Below, in pieces: positions 1 through 11,369 of a DNA stretch of 64,000 nucleotides. Position numbers and translations under genes: made by a program. Source of the stretch: Streptomyces sp. YIM 121038. Its GTDB lineage: Bacteria; Actinomycetota; Actinomycetes; Streptomycetales; Streptomycetaceae. The notes under the pieces are model-generated. The model was not told the origin of the DNA, made no database searches, and worked only from the letters and a program-made list of their open reading frames with translations. Location of the stretch: NCBI RefSeq assembly GCF_006088715.1, contig NZ_CP030771.1, positions 1,674,001 to 1,738,000 on the forward strand. The letters run 5' to 3'. Numbering within the stretch: the stretch's first letter is position 1; each line of letters starts with the position of its first letter.

Positions 1-1
1 G

Positions 2-1236
2 CGGCTCCTCGGCCGTGAGTACGGCGGTCTGCGGGCCCTGGTCGTGGACGCGCTGCCGTACCACGAGGCGGGCGGCTCGGCCGCGCAGGAGCTCGGCGCC
101 TCGCTCGCGACGGGTGTCGCGTATCTGCGGCTCCTGACGGACGCGGGCCTGTCGCTCCAAGAGGCGTGCGCGCAGCTGGAGTTCCGCTACGCGGCCACCG
201 CCGACCAGTTCCTGACCATCGCCAAGCTGCGGGCGGCGCGGCAGCTGTGGGCCCGGGTGGCCGAGGCGTGCGGCGACGCGGGCGCGGGCGCCCAGCGGCA
301 GCACGCGGTGACGTCCCCGGTGATGATGGCCCGCCGCGACCCGTGGGTGAACATGCTGCGGACGACGGTGGCCAGCCTGGCCGCCGGGGTGGGCGGCGCC
401 GACGCGGTCACGGTCCTGCCCTTCGACCACGCCCTGGGCCGGCCGGACGCGTTCGCGCGCCGGATCGCCCGCAACACCTCGACGATCCTCCTTGAGGAGT
501 CGCATCTGTCACGGGTCATCGACCCGGCGGGCGGCTCCTGGTACGTGGAGCGGCTGACCGCCGAACTGGCCGACGCGGCCTGGGCGTTCTTCCAGGAGAT
601 CGAGCGGGCGGGCGGCCAGGCGGCGGCCCTGCGCTCGGGTCTGCTCGGCGAGCGCCTCGCGGCGACCTGGGCCGAGCGCAGCCGCAAGCTCGCCAAGCGG
701 CGCGAGCCGATCACCGGCGTCAGCGAGTTCCCGCACCTCGGCGAGAAGCCGGTCGAGCGCGAGCCCGCGCCCGCGGGGCCGACGGGCGGTCTGCCGCGGG
801 TGCGCCGCGACGAGGCGTACGAGGCGCTGCGGTCCCGCTCGGACGCCCATCTGGCGGCGACCGGCGCCCGGCCGAAGGTGTTCCTGGCCGCGCTCGGCCC
901 GGCGGCCGCGCACACGGCGCGCGCCTCGTTCGCCGCGAACCTCTTCCAGGCGGGCGGTGTCGAGCCGGTCCACGACCCGGTGTCGGTGACGGCCGACTCC
1001 GCCGCCGACGCGTTCCTGGCCAGCGGGGCGACGGTCGCCTGTCTGTGTTCGAGCGACGCGCTGTACGCCGAGGAGGCGGCGGCCGTCGCGGCCGCGCTGA
1101 AGGCGGCGGGCGCCCGGCACGTGTTCCTCGCGGGGCGGCCCGGCGAGTACGGCGAGAACATCGACGCGTACGTCTTCGCCGGCTGTGACGCCGTGGCCGT
1201 GCTGTCCTCCACCCTCGACCTCATGGGAGTGGCGCC

Positions 1237-1240
<4 letters not shown>
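2..1240 (+). CDS. mutA: Methylmalonyl-CoA mutase small subunit, 5' end cut by window
   Basis: The open frame runs from base 2, so the start lies outside the window; 412 residues are visible where the family usually has about 600. It is the non-catalytic partner of the B12-dependent mutase that converts methylmalonyl-CoA to succinyl-CoA. The visible part includes the end of the TIM-barrel ([20 protein letters not shown], typical of the family) and a C-terminal Rossmann-like domain. That domain lacks the DxHxxG cobalamin-binding motif, as expected for the small subunit. Its stop overlaps the start of mutB by four bases (ATGA), so the two are translationally coupled. The GTG at base 44 is internal and is not the true start. 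Confidence 0.95.
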
Positions 1241-3492
<2,252 letters not shown>

Positions 3493-3504
3493 GCCGCTGA
3501 CCCC

Positions 3505-4587
3505 ATGGCACCGACGATCGATCTCGACAGTTATGTGAAGGGCGTTCTCGACGGCAAGCGCGCGCACATCGCGCGCGCCATCACGCTCGTGGAGTCCACC
3601 AAGCCCGAACACCGCGTCCTCGCCCAGCGGTTGCTGACGCAGCTGCTCCCGCACGCGGGGCGGGCGCGGCGCGTGGGCATCAGCGGGGTGCCGGGGGTGG
3701 GCAAGTCGACGTTCATCGACGCGCTCGGCACGATGCTCACCTCCCTCGGTCACCGGGTGGCGGTGCTCGCGGTCGACCCGTCGTCGACGCGCACGGGCGG
3801 CTCCATCCTGGGTGACAAGACGCGCATGGAGCGCCTGTCGGTGGATCCGATGGCGTTCGTGCGCCCCTCGCCCACGGCGGGGACGCTGGGCGGCGTGGCG
3901 AAGGCGACCCGTGAGTCCATCGTGGTGATGGAGGCGGCGGGCTACGACGTGGTGCTCGTGGAGACCGTCGGCGTGGGCCAGTCGGAGACGGCCGTGGCCA
4001 ACATGGTCGACTCGTTCCTGCTGCTCACGCTCGCCCGGACCGGCGACCAGCTCCAGGGCATCAAGAAGGGTGTTCTGGAGCTCGCGGACGTCATCGCCGT
4101 CAACAAGGCCGACGGCCCGCACGAGCGGGACGCGCGCTCGGCGGCCCGTGAACTGGCGGGCGCGCTGCGCCTCATGCACGGCAGAGACGCGGTGTGGACG
4201 CCGCCGGTGCTCAGCTGCAGCGCCCGCGAGGGCAGCGGGCTCGACACGTTGTGGGAGCGCCTTGAGCAGCACCGCGCGCTCCTGGACTCCACGGGCCGTC
4301 TCGCCGCCAAGCGCCGCGACCAGCAGGTCGACTGGACGTGGACGATGGTGCGCGAGGAGCTCCTGGGGCGGCTGTACGCCCACCCGGACGTGCGGCGCCT
4401 CGCGCCGGAGCTGGAGCGGGGCGTGCGCGAGGGGACGGTGACCGCGACAACGGCCGCGGAGCGGATCCTGGCGGCGTTCCAGGACACCGGGGCGGGCGGC
4501 GCCGCGGCGGAGAGCGCAGGACCGCGCCGGGCCTCCGGGGACGCGCCCCCTCACGACGTACTACCGAAGGACGGAACCACCCCGTGA
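3505..4587 (+). CDS. meaB: MeaB/ArgK-type G-protein chaperone of methylmalonyl-CoA mutase
   Basis: Encodes 360 residues of the MeaB/MMAA GTPase family, which gates cofactor loading and protects or reactivates the B12 mutase. A P-loop is visible (GVPGVGKST, about residues 60-68), followed by AVDPSST, the switch region ETVGVGQSE and the guanine-specificity motif NKAD. The C-terminal helices probably form the dimerisation arm. Its position directly after mutB is the classic arrangement. The last four bases (GTGA) are shared with the GTG start of the next gene. Confidence 0.96.
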   Translation: MAPTIDLDSYVKGVLDGKRAHIARAITLVESTKPEHRVLAQRLLTQLLPHAGRARRVGISGVPGVGKSTFIDALGTMLTSLGHRVAVLAVDPSSTRTGGSILGDKTRMERLSVDPMAFVRPSPTAGTLGGVAKATRESIVVMEAAGYDVVLVETVGVGQSETAVANMVDSFLLLTLARTGDQLQGIKKGVLELADVIAVNKADGPHERDARSAARELAGALRLMHGRDAVWTPPVLSCSAREGSGLDTLWERLEQHRALLDSTGRLAAKRRDQQVDWTWTMVREELLGRLYAHPDVRRLAPELERGVREGTVTATTAAERILAAFQDTGAGGAAAESAGPRRASGDAPPHDVLPKDGTTP

Positions 4588-5672
4588 GCCATGACGCATC
4601 GCCCCCGGTCCTCCTGCACACCGAGGGCCGCGCGGCCCACGTCGTCCTGAACCGGCCCCGCGCGCTGAACGCCCTGGACCACACCATGGTCCGCCTGATC
4701 GACGAGGCGCTCACCGCCTGGGAGCGGGACGAGGCGGTGGCCACCGTCGTGGTGTCCGGCGCCGGGGAGCGGGGCCTGTGCGCGGGCGGTGACATCCGGG
4801 CCGTGCGCGCGGACGTCCTGGCGGGCGGTGGCGCCGCGTCGGCGGCCTTCTGGCACGACGAGTACGTGCTCAACTCCCGCATCGCGCACTATCCGAAGCC
4901 CTATGTCGCCCTCATGGACGGCTATGTGATGGGCGGTGGCGTCGGGGTCTCGGCCCATGGCGGCGTGCGGGTCGTCACGGAGCGTTCGCGGGTCGCCATG
5001 CCGGAGACGATCATCGGTTTCGTGCCGGACGTCGGCGGGACGTACCTCCTGTCGCGGGCGCCGGGTGAGCTGGGCACGCATCTGGCCCTGACCGGCACGG
5101 CGGTGGGCGCCGCGGACGCCCTGCTGTGCGGGCTCGCCGACCACTACGTGCCCTCCGGTCGGCTCGCGGAGCTCACCGCGGCGCTCGCGGACGGTGAGGC
5201 GGCGGACGTGGTGGCCGCCTTCGCCGGGGCCGCGCCCGAGGGTGAACTGGCCGCGCACCGGGAGTGGATCGACGCCTGCTACGCCGCCGGGTCCGTGGAG
5301 GAGATCGTCGACCGGCTGCTCTGCTGGGGCGATCCCGCGGCGAAGGAGGCCGCGGAGACGCTCCTCTCGCGCTCGCCCACGTCCCTGAAGGTCACGCTCG
5401 CCGCCGTGCGCCGGGCCCGCGCGCTCGGGTCCCTGGAGGACGTGCTGCGTCAGGAGTACCGCACGTCGTGCGCGTGCCTGACTGCCGCGGACTTCCCGGA
5501 GGGCGTGCGCGCCCAGGTCGTGGACAAGGACCGCAGGCCCCGCTGGTCGCCCGCGCGCCTCGCGGAGGTGCGGGACGCGGAGGTGGCCCGCTTCTTCCTG
5601 CCCTCCCCGTACGGGGAGTTGAAGTTCGCCCCGGTGGCTGCCGGGCCTGTCCTTCGGGGCGGCCAGGGCTGA
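4584..5672 (+). CDS. 3-hydroxyisobutyryl-CoA hydrolase (crotonase superfamily)
   Basis: Encodes 362 residues. The GTG start at 4584 overlaps the meaB stop (GTGA), giving an N-terminus reading VSHDASPPVLLHTEGRAAHVVLNRPRA in two short pieces typical of crotonases. The oxyanion-hole segments LCAGGDIRA and DGYVMGGGVGVS are present. The PETIIGFVPDVGGTY stretch and the long C-terminal region are characteristic of 3-hydroxyisobutyryl-CoA hydrolase rather than plain enoyl-CoA hydratase. The enzyme acts in valine breakdown, releasing 3-hydroxyisobutyrate, whose carbon later reaches propionyl- and methylmalonyl-CoA; that explains its place behind mutAB-meaB. A general enoyl-CoA hydratase/isomerase is the less likely alternative. 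Confidence 0.88.
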   Translation: MSHDASPPVLLHTEGRAAHVVLNRPRALNALDHTMVRLIDEALTAWERDEAVATVVVSGAGERGLCAGGDIRAVRADVLAGGGAASAAFWHDEYVLNSRIAHYPKPYVALMDGYVMGGGVGVSAHGGVRVVTERSRVAMPETIIGFVPDVGGTYLLSRAPGELGTHLALTGTAVGAADALLCGLADHYVPSGRLAELTAALADGEAADVVAAFAGAAPEGELAAHREWIDACYAAGSVEEIVDRLLCWGDPAAKEAAETLLSRSPTSLKVTLAAVRRARALGSLEDVLRQEYRTSCACLTAADFPEGVRAQVVDKDRRPRWSPARLAEVRDAEVARFFLPSPYGELKFAPVAAGPVLRGGQG

Positions 5673-5719
5673 CGCGCGGGGTCCCCCGGCGGCCGAGGCC
5701 GACGCGCGGGGTCCCCCGG
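5671..5719. repeat. 19-bp direct repeat, two copies 30 bp apart
   Basis: GACGCGCGGGGTCCCCCGG occurs at 5671-5689 and again at 5701-5719, in the short gap between two converging genes. Each copy holds a self-complementary GGGGTCCCC core, so it could fold and act as a two-way terminator. The first copy overlaps the stop of the upstream hydrolase gene. Confidence 0.6.
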
Positions 5720-5737
5720 GTGGAGGGGGCGCCGCCG

Positions 5738-6178
5738 TCACGGCGGGTCGACCTTGGTGACCACCGCGAGGAGTTGCAGCGCCTCCCAGCCGCCCCAGCG
5801 GGCCACTCCCAGGGCCAGCCAGTGGCCTTCGGCCTGCCACAGGTGCACGTCGGGCACGGTCTCGCTGAGGGACGCCCAAGGCTCCGGCACGTCCCCCGAA
5901 CCGGCCACGACGCGGGCGAAGGCGCTGGCGAGGCTGATGATGTGGGGCTCGCCCCAGCGCGCGGTCAGGAGCACGGCGAGGGCGTCGCGCTCCGCCTCGT
6001 ACTGCTCCTCCATGGTGTCGCGGGCCGTGCCGTCGTCGTCTTCCGCCGCCTCGTACGTGCGTAACTCCGCGATGTGGAAGCCGGGTCCGGCGCGGACGGC
6101 CGCGGACCTGCCGGGCGCCTCGGGGAAGTCCCGGGCGCGCAGCAGGTCGATCGTCGCGAGGTGCTCTGCGCTGCTCAT
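5738..6178 (-). CDS. Conserved hypothetical protein, 146 residues
   Basis: I do not recognise a named family. The chosen start is the ATG at 6178 (MSSAEHLATIDLLRARDFP); an in-frame TTG lies 30 bases upstream. The product is small, acidic and soluble, with no signal peptide or membrane segment. It has an ERDALAVLLTARWGEPHIISL region and several Trp residues toward the C-terminus (DVHLWQAEGHWLALGVARWGGWEALQLLAVV). This resembles small uncharacterised Streptomyces proteins. It converges on the acyl-CoA operon and lies downstream of the ABC-2 exporter genes. Confidence 0.7.
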   Translation of the reverse strand: MSSAEHLATIDLLRARDFPEAPGRSAAVRAGPGFHIAELRTYEAAEDDDGTARDTMEEQYEAERDALAVLLTARWGEPHIISLASAFARVVAGSGDVPEPWASLSETVPDVHLWQAEGHWLALGVARWGGWEALQLLAVVTKVDPP

Positions 6179-6260
6179 GCGGTCCAGTAAAGCGGCCGCC
6201 ACTGACAATCAGTCATCGGCGCCGGGGCGACGGGGGCTGCCGGGGCCGTGCGGGCTCCGC

Positions 6261-6998
6261 TCAGGCGTCCCTGCGGCGTACCGCCCACCAGCCCGCGAGC
6301 AGCGCGGCGCCCGCCCAGGCCGCCGTCACGGCGAGCCCCGTCCACGCGCCGAGGGTGCCCGTGGGGTCCGTGTGCAGGACCTGCTGTCCGGCCTTGTCGG
6401 GCAGGAACTGGGCGGCGCCGCCCGCGACGTCGCCGACCACGAAGGACACGATGAGGAGGAACGGGATCAGCAGGCTGAGCACGGCGGTTCCGCTGCGCAG
6501 CAGGGTGGTGAGGCCCGCCGCGAACAGTGCCATCAGGGCCAGGTAGACCCCGCCGCCCAGGCAGGCGCGCAGCGCTCCGGGGTGGCCGAGCCCGATGGCG
6601 TACTCCCCCAGGAAAGCCTGGCCCGCGAGGAACGCGCCGAAGCAGGTGACGAGGCCGACGAGCAGGGCGGCCGCGCCGATGACGGCCGTCTTCGCGGCGT
6701 AGAACAGGCCCCGGCGCGGGACGGCCGCGAGCGAGACGCGCAGCGCCCCCGTCACGTACTCGGAGCCGACGGCGGCCGTGCCGAAGCTGATGGCCGCGAT
6801 CTGGCCGAAGTTGAGGGCGTAGAAGGCGTCGAAGACGGGTTCGGCGTCGACGTTGTCGGCCTCGGCCTTGCCGACGGTGGCGAACGCGAGGACGGTGATC
6901 GCGAGGGTCGCCGCGAACACCGCGAGGAGGGAGACGAGCGTCGCCCGCAGCGACTTGATCTTGATCCACTCGGAGTGGAGCACGGCGGCGGTCGACAT
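6261..6998 (-). CDS. ABC-2 type exporter permease
   Basis: Encodes 245 residues with about six hydrophobic helices, for example LRATLVSLLAVFAATLAITVLA near residue 20 and repeated Gly/Ala/Leu-rich segments to the C-terminus. It begins MSTAAVLHSEWIKIKSLR, the usual opening of actinobacterial ABC-2 permeases. Only two bases separate its start from the stop of the ATPase gene, so the pair is one translation-coupled unit. The substrate is unknown; exporters of this pairing often move antimicrobials or lipids and are often controlled by a neighbouring two-component system, as here. Confidence 0.9.
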   Translation of the reverse strand: MSTAAVLHSEWIKIKSLRATLVSLLAVFAATLAITVLAFATVGKAEADNVDAEPVFDAFYALNFGQIAAISFGTAAVGSEYVTGALRVSLAAVPRRGLFYAAKTAVIGAAALLVGLVTCFGAFLAGQAFLGEYAIGLGHPGALRACLGGGVYLALMALFAAGLTTLLRSGTAVLSLLIPFLLIVSFVVGDVAGGAAQFLPDKAGQQVLHTDPTGTLGAWTGLAVTAAWAGAALLAGWWAVRRRDA

Positions 6999-7000
6999 GG

Positions 7001-7948
7001 TCAGGCCTCCTGGCGGGTCGGGGCGGTCGCGGAGCCGGTGGGGCCCGCGGAGAATTCGGTCTCCTCGGCGGTGAGGGCCAGATAGGCCTGCTCCAAGGAG
7101 GCCTCCTCGTCGGCGAGTCCGAGGATCGGGACGCCCTCGCGGGCGGCGAGGGCGCCGACCTCGGCGGCGCGGGCGCCGTCCACCGTCCAGGCGCCGTCCT
7201 CGGCCTCGGTCAGCTCGTGTCCCGCGCGGGCGAGGACCGCCCGCAGCCGTGCCGGGTCGCTGGTGCGGGCGCGTACGCGGGGGCTGCTGTGCGCGGTGAT
7301 GAACTCCCGCATGGGCGTGTCCGTCAGGAGCCGGCCCTTGCCGAGGACGACGAGGTGGTCGGCGAACGTGGCGGTCTCGTTCATCAGGTGGCTCGACACG
7401 AGCACGGTGCGGCCCTCTCGGGCGAGGCGGCGCACGAGCTCGCGGATCCAGATGATCCCCTCGGGGTCGAGGCCGTTGGACGGCTCATCCAGGAGGACCA
7501 CGGCGGGGTCGCCGAGAAGGGCGGCCGCGATGCCGAGGCGCTGCCGCATGCCCAGCGAGAACGTCTTGATCCGCTGGTGCGCGACGGCGGCGAGGCCGGT
7601 CTCTTCGAGGACGGCGCCCACGCGCGGTGCGGCGATGCGGTTGCTGACGGCGAGCGCGCGCAGGTGGTCGCGGGCGGTGCGCGACCCGTGGGCGGCCTGC
7701 GCGTCGAGCAGGGCGCCGACCTGGCGCAGCGGCTCGTCGTACGTCGCGAACGGACGGCCGCCGACGGTGGCGGTGCCCGACGTGGGCCGGTCGAGGCCGA
7801 GCACGAGGCGCATCGTGGTGGACTTGCCGGCGCCGTTGGGGCCGAGGAAGCCGGTGACGCGGCCGGGCCGGACGCTGAAGGTCAGGTCGCCGACGGCGCG
7901 CCTGGTGCCGTACTCCTTGGTCAGCTGGTGGACGTCGATGCTGGTCAT
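7001..7948 (-). CDS. ABC transporter ATP-binding protein (drug/lipid exporter type)
   Basis: Encodes 315 residues starting MTSIDVHQLTKEYG. The ABC ATPase motifs are in order: Walker A GPNGAGKST (about residues 39-47), signature FSLGMRQRL, Walker B VVLLDEPSNGLDPEG and the H-loop SSHLMNE. A C-terminal extension of about 90 residues is typical of CcmA/NodI-like exporter ATPases. It is transcribed divergently from the histidine kinase gene with about 100 bp between them; that gap holds strong palindromes, which suggests control by the neighbouring response regulator. Confidence 0.94.
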   Translation of the reverse strand: MTSIDVHQLTKEYGTRRAVGDLTFSVRPGRVTGFLGPNGAGKSTTMRLVLGLDRPTSGTATVGGRPFATYDEPLRQVGALLDAQAAHGSRTARDHLRALAVSNRIAAPRVGAVLEETGLAAVAHQRIKTFSLGMRQRLGIAAALLGDPAVVLLDEPSNGLDPEGIIWIRELVRRLAREGRTVLVSSHLMNETATFADHLVVLGKGRLLTDTPMREFITAHSSPRVRARTSDPARLRAVLARAGHELTEAEDGAWTVDGARAAEVGALAAREGVPILGLADEEASLEQAYLALTAEETEFSAGPTGSATAPTRQEA

Positions 7949-7982
7949 GGGGCAACCCTCGCGGCGCGCGCCGGGGCGGGGC

Positions 7983-8022
7983 CTCCCCCGGCCGGGGAGA
8001 TCGTCTCCCCCGTGCGGGGGAG
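7983..8022. promoter_or_regulatory. Overlapping palindromes between exporter and two-component genes
   Basis: The divergent gap contains GGGGAGA-TCG-TCTCCCC at 7994-8010, a perfect 7-bp inverted repeat with a 3-base spacer. It is flanked by overlapping CTCCCC/GGGGAG (7983-7999) and CTCCCCC/GGGGGAG (8005-8022) arms. The position between the ABC pair and the NarL-type system fits an operator for the response regulator, but no binding evidence exists here. Confidence 0.5.
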
Positions 8023-8057
8023 CCGGGCCACGCGCGCGTACTGGCACGATGACCTGC

Positions 8058-9305
8058 ATGATCCGCCTGCTGCGACCGCTGACCCGCGCGGTCACGTACA
8101 CCCGCTGGCTGCATCTGCTCGTCGGCGGCCTCGTGGTCCTCGCCGCGGCCACGGTCCACGGGGTCGAGGACGCCACGGCCCGGGACTGGGTGGTCATCAC
8201 GCTGCTGCCCGTGCCCTTGATGGCGGCGGTCGCGCTGGTGCCCGCGATGCGCCGGGCGGAGGGGCTCCAGGCGCGCCTGATGCTGTTCCCGGGGGCGCAC
8301 GCGCGGGAGGCGCACTCCGTGGCGAAGGGGAACGAAGGGGCCGACGGCGCCGTCGGGGAGGGCCCCGGCATCTCCGTGGCCCCCTCGGCGTCGTGGCGCG
8401 ACCGCGGCCGGACCGCCGTGTGGCTCGTGGTGCGCCTGGAGCTGGGATGGGGGCTGGGCGTCGCCTCGGTGCAGCTCATCGGGTACGCGCTGGCGCTGCT
8501 CGGCACGACGTCCGAGGCCCCCGACGACGACGGGCTCTTCCTGCCCCGGCCGGGGCAGGGCGCCTGGAACGCGCTGCTCGTGCCGCTGCCCCTGGCCGTC
8601 CTGAGCGTCCTGGTGGTGGCGGCGGGCGGCCTCGCCGCGGCCGCCGCACGCAGCCTCCTGGGCCCGTCGCCGACCGAGCGTCTTGCGGCCCTGGAGGAGC
8701 GCACCGAGCAGCTCCTGGAGCGCAACCGCATCGCCCGCGAGCTGCACGACTCCATCGGGCACGCCCTGACCGTCGCCGTGGTGCAGGCGGGCGCCGCGCG
8801 GGCCGCCGCCGACGCGGACTTCACCGACCGCGCCCTGGAGGCCATCGAGGAGACGGGCCGCGACGCCCTGGAGGACCTGGAGCGGGTCCTGCGCGTGCTG
8901 CGGGAGGACGCCGGGCCCGCCCGCCGGCGGCCGACGCTGGCCGCCGCGGACCGGCTCCTGGAGTCCGCGCGCACGGTGGGCGCCGAGGTCGACGCCGTGG
9001 TGTCGGGCCCGGTGGACGAGGTGCCGGGGCCGGTGTCGCGGGAGGGCTACCGCATGCTCCAGGAGGCGCTGACGAACGTCCTGCGGCACGCGGGCCCGGT
9101 TCCGGTGCGGGTGCGCGTGGCGGTGTCCGGCGGCGCGCTGACCCTCGACGTGCGCAACGCCCTGCCGCGGCAGGCGGCCCCGACCGGCCGGGGCGGCAGC
9201 GGTCTGCGCGGCATCCGCGAGCGCGCCGTCCTGCTCGGCGGCCGGGCGAGCACGGGGCCCGAGGACGGCGAGTGGCGGGTGCACGCCGAACTGCCGCTGC
9301 GCTGA
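8058..9305 (+). CDS. NarL-family sensor histidine kinase
   Basis: Encodes 415 residues from ATG 8058; an in-frame ATG lies at 8049, and no clear ribosome site distinguishes them. Four N-terminal membrane helices lie within about residues 10-200, with no large extracellular domain, as in membrane-sensing (intramembrane) kinases. The HisKA_3 dimerisation/phosphoacceptor motif is RIARELHDSIGHALT, with the acceptor His near residue 230. The HATPase domain shows the LTNVLRHAG N-box and the GGSGLRGIRERA G-box. The cognate response regulator follows 43 bases downstream. Confidence 0.94.
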   Translation: MIRLLRPLTRAVTYTRWLHLLVGGLVVLAAATVHGVEDATARDWVVITLLPVPLMAAVALVPAMRRAEGLQARLMLFPGAHAREAHSVAKGNEGADGAVGEGPGISVAPSASWRDRGRTAVWLVVRLELGWGLGVASVQLIGYALALLGTTSEAPDDDGLFLPRPGQGAWNALLVPLPLAVLSVLVVAAGGLAAAAARSLLGPSPTERLAALEERTEQLLERNRIARELHDSIGHALTVAVVQAGAARAAADADFTDRALEAIEETGRDALEDLERVLRVLREDAGPARRRPTLAAADRLLESARTVGAEVDAVVSGPVDEVPGPVSREGYRMLQEALTNVLRHAGPVPVRVRVAVSGGALTLDVRNALPRQAAPTGRGGSGLRGIRERAVLLGGRASTGPEDGEWRVHAELPLR

Positions 9306-9348
9306 GGTCCCCTGAGCCCCCGCCGGGCCGGTGATCTAGGCTGGCCGG

Positions 9349-10011
9349 ATGCCCGTGACCGTGCTCCTCGTCGACGACGAGCCCCTCGTCCGCGCGGGTC
9401 TGCGCGCCGTCCTGGAGGCGCAGCCCGACATCGAGGTCGTCGGGGAGGCGGCCGACGGCGCCGCCGTGATCCCTTTGGTTCGGCAGCTGCGCCCGGACGT
9501 CGTCGCGATGGACGTGCGCATGCCCCTCCTGGACGGCATCGAGGCCACGCGCGCGGTGCTGCGCACGGTGCAGGACCCGCCCAAGATCGTCGTCATCACG
9601 ACGTTCGAGAACGACGAGTACGTGTACGAGGCGCTGCGCGCGGGTGCCGACGGCTTCCTGCTCAAGCGGGCGCGGCCCGCGGAGATCGTGCACGCGGTGC
9701 GGCTGGTGGCCGAGGGCGAGTCGCTGCTGTTCCCGGCCGCGGTGCGCCGCCTGGCGGCCAGCCACGGCGAGGAGCGGGGCGAGGAGGGTGCCCGGTCCGC
9801 GTTCGCGCGGGCGGGCCTCACCGGGCGTGAGGAGGAGGTGCTGCGCCTGATGGCGCGCGGCCTGTCGAACGCGGAGATCGCGGGGCGGCTCGTGGTCGGC
9901 ACCGAGACGGTGAAGTCGCATGTGAGCGCGGTGCTCGCGAAGCTCGGCGCGCGGGACCGGACGCAGGCGGTGATCGTGGCGTACGAGTCCGGTTTCGTGG
10001 CTCCGGGGTGA
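9349..10011 (+). CDS. NarL/LuxR-family response regulator
   Basis: Encodes 220 residues. The receiver domain has the acidic pair D9/D10, the phosphorylation site D55 in VVAMDVRMP, and the conserved Lys in FLLKRARP. A C-terminal LuxR helix-turn-helix (about residues 155-215) reads LTGREEEVLRLMARGLSNAEIAGRLVV followed by TVKSHVSAVLAKL. It is the partner of the kinase just upstream and probably controls the divergent ABC exporter. Confidence 0.95.
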   Translation: MPVTVLLVDDEPLVRAGLRAVLEAQPDIEVVGEAADGAAVIPLVRQLRPDVVAMDVRMPLLDGIEATRAVLRTVQDPPKIVVITTFENDEYVYEALRAGADGFLLKRARPAEIVHAVRLVAEGESLLFPAAVRRLAASHGEERGEEGARSAFARAGLTGREEEVLRLMARGLSNAEIAGRLVVGTETVKSHVSAVLAKLGARDRTQAVIVAYESGFVAPG

Positions 10012-10110
10012 CGCGCGGCTCCGGAGGGGGTGGTTCCCGGGGGGTCGGCGCGATCAGCACTCGCACTGGTGGACGGCTTCCGAGTACCATCCGCCCATCA
10101 TGCGCATGGG

Positions 10111-11283
10111 ATGGAAGGTAGGACGTTGGGGCGGCTGACCGGCGGAGATCCATCTCTGCTACGGCGGATCAACTCCTCGGTGGTGCTGCACGCGCTGCGC
10201 GCCGCGGATTTCGCGACACTCACGGAGATCACCCGGGCGACGGGCCTGTCACGGCCCACCGTCGAAGGCGTGGTCGAAGGGCTGATCGAGGCCGGTCTCG
10301 TGGTGGAGACGGACGTGGACGACGGTGCCGCGCGGCGCCAGGGACGACCGGCACGGAAGTTCCGCTTCCGTGCGGAGGCGGGGCATCTGCTCGGCCTGGA
10401 GATCGGCCCGCACCGGGTGGCCGCCGTCCTGTCGGACCTGCACGGCAAGATCCTCGGCACGGCGGCCAAGGACGTCTCCGAGACGGCGTCGGCGGACGAG
10501 CGCCTGGAGCGGCTGCGCGGCGCGGTCGCCGATCTGCTGCGCCGCGCCGGGGTGGCCCGTGGCTCCCTGCGCGCTGTCGGCGTGGGCAGCCCCGGCATCG
10601 TGGAGGCGGACGGCTCGGTGCGCCTGAGCACGGCGCTGCCCGGCTGGACGGGGCTGCCGCTCGGCGAGCGGCTGCGCCGCTCCTTCAAGTGCCCGGTCCT
10701 GGTCGAGAACGACGCGAACGCGGCGGCCGTGGCCGAGCACTGGAAGGGCGCGGCGACGAAGTCGGACGACCTGGTGTTCGTCCTGGCCGGGCTGAGCCCG
10801 GGGGCGGGTTCGCTGATCGGCGGGCGGCTGCACCGCGGCTACGGCGGCGCGGCGGGCGAGATCGGCGCGCTGCACCTGCTGGGCCGTGAGGTGAAGCCGG
10901 AGACGCTGCTCTCGACCACGGACGAGCCCTTGCACCCGCTGGACGAGCAGGCCGTGGCGGAGGTGTTCGCGCACGCCCGGGAGGGCGACGAGCGGGCCCT
11001 CGCGGCGGTGGACCGCTTCATCCGGCGGCTGGTGCACGACGTGGCGGCGCTGGTCCTGGCGCTGGACCCGGAGCTGGTGGTGGTGGGCGGCTGGGCGGCG
11101 GGCCTGGACGGTGTCCTCGACCCGCTCCGCCGCGAGCTGGCCCGCTACTGCCTCAGGCCGCCCCGGGTGGCGCTGTCGATGCTGGGCGAGGCGGCCGTCG
11201 CGACGGGCGCGCTGCGGCTGGCGCTCGACCACGTCGAGGACGAGCTGTTCGCCGTGGAGGGCACGGTGTCCGCTCCGCGGTGA
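10111..11283 (+). CDS. ROK-family transcriptional regulator
   Basis: Encodes 390 residues from ATG 10111 (MEGRTLGRLTGGDPSLLRRIN); the frame is open further upstream, but this start gives normal family length. An N-terminal winged helix (FATLTEITRATGLSRPTVEGVVEGL, about residues 31-55) precedes a ROK sugar-kinase-like fold with VENDANAAAVAEHW. The zinc-binding CxCGxxGC motif that usually follows AGEIG in ROK proteins is absent: here AGEIGALHLLGREV carries no Cys. It may therefore have a changed or lost sugar-sensing site. The ligand is unknown. A strong terminator follows. Confidence 0.9.
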   Translation: MEGRTLGRLTGGDPSLLRRINSSVVLHALRAADFATLTEITRATGLSRPTVEGVVEGLIEAGLVVETDVDDGAARRQGRPARKFRFRAEAGHLLGLEIGPHRVAAVLSDLHGKILGTAAKDVSETASADERLERLRGAVADLLRRAGVARGSLRAVGVGSPGIVEADGSVRLSTALPGWTGLPLGERLRRSFKCPVLVENDANAAAVAEHWKGAATKSDDLVFVLAGLSPGAGSLIGGRLHRGYGGAAGEIGALHLLGREVKPETLLSTTDEPLHPLDEQAVAEVFAHAREGDERALAAVDRFIRRLVHDVAALVLALDPELVVVGGWAAGLDGVLDPLRRELARYCLRPPRVALSMLGEAAVATGALRLALDHVEDELFAVEGTVSAPR

Positions 11284-11319
11284 GGTGCGGGATCCCCGCG
11301 CCGCGCGCTTGTCCTCGAA

Positions 11320-11348
11320 CGCCGGACGGGCTCGATGCCCGTCCGGCG
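11320..11348. terminator. Bidirectional hairpin terminator after ROK and GntR genes
   Basis: A perfect 12-bp stem (CGCCGGACGGGC with GCCCGTCCGGCG) encloses a 5-base loop TCGAT, between the converging ROK and GntR genes. There is no U-tract, as is common in Streptomyces. Confidence 0.85.
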
Positions 11349-11369
11349 TACTCGTCCGTCCGGCAGGGC

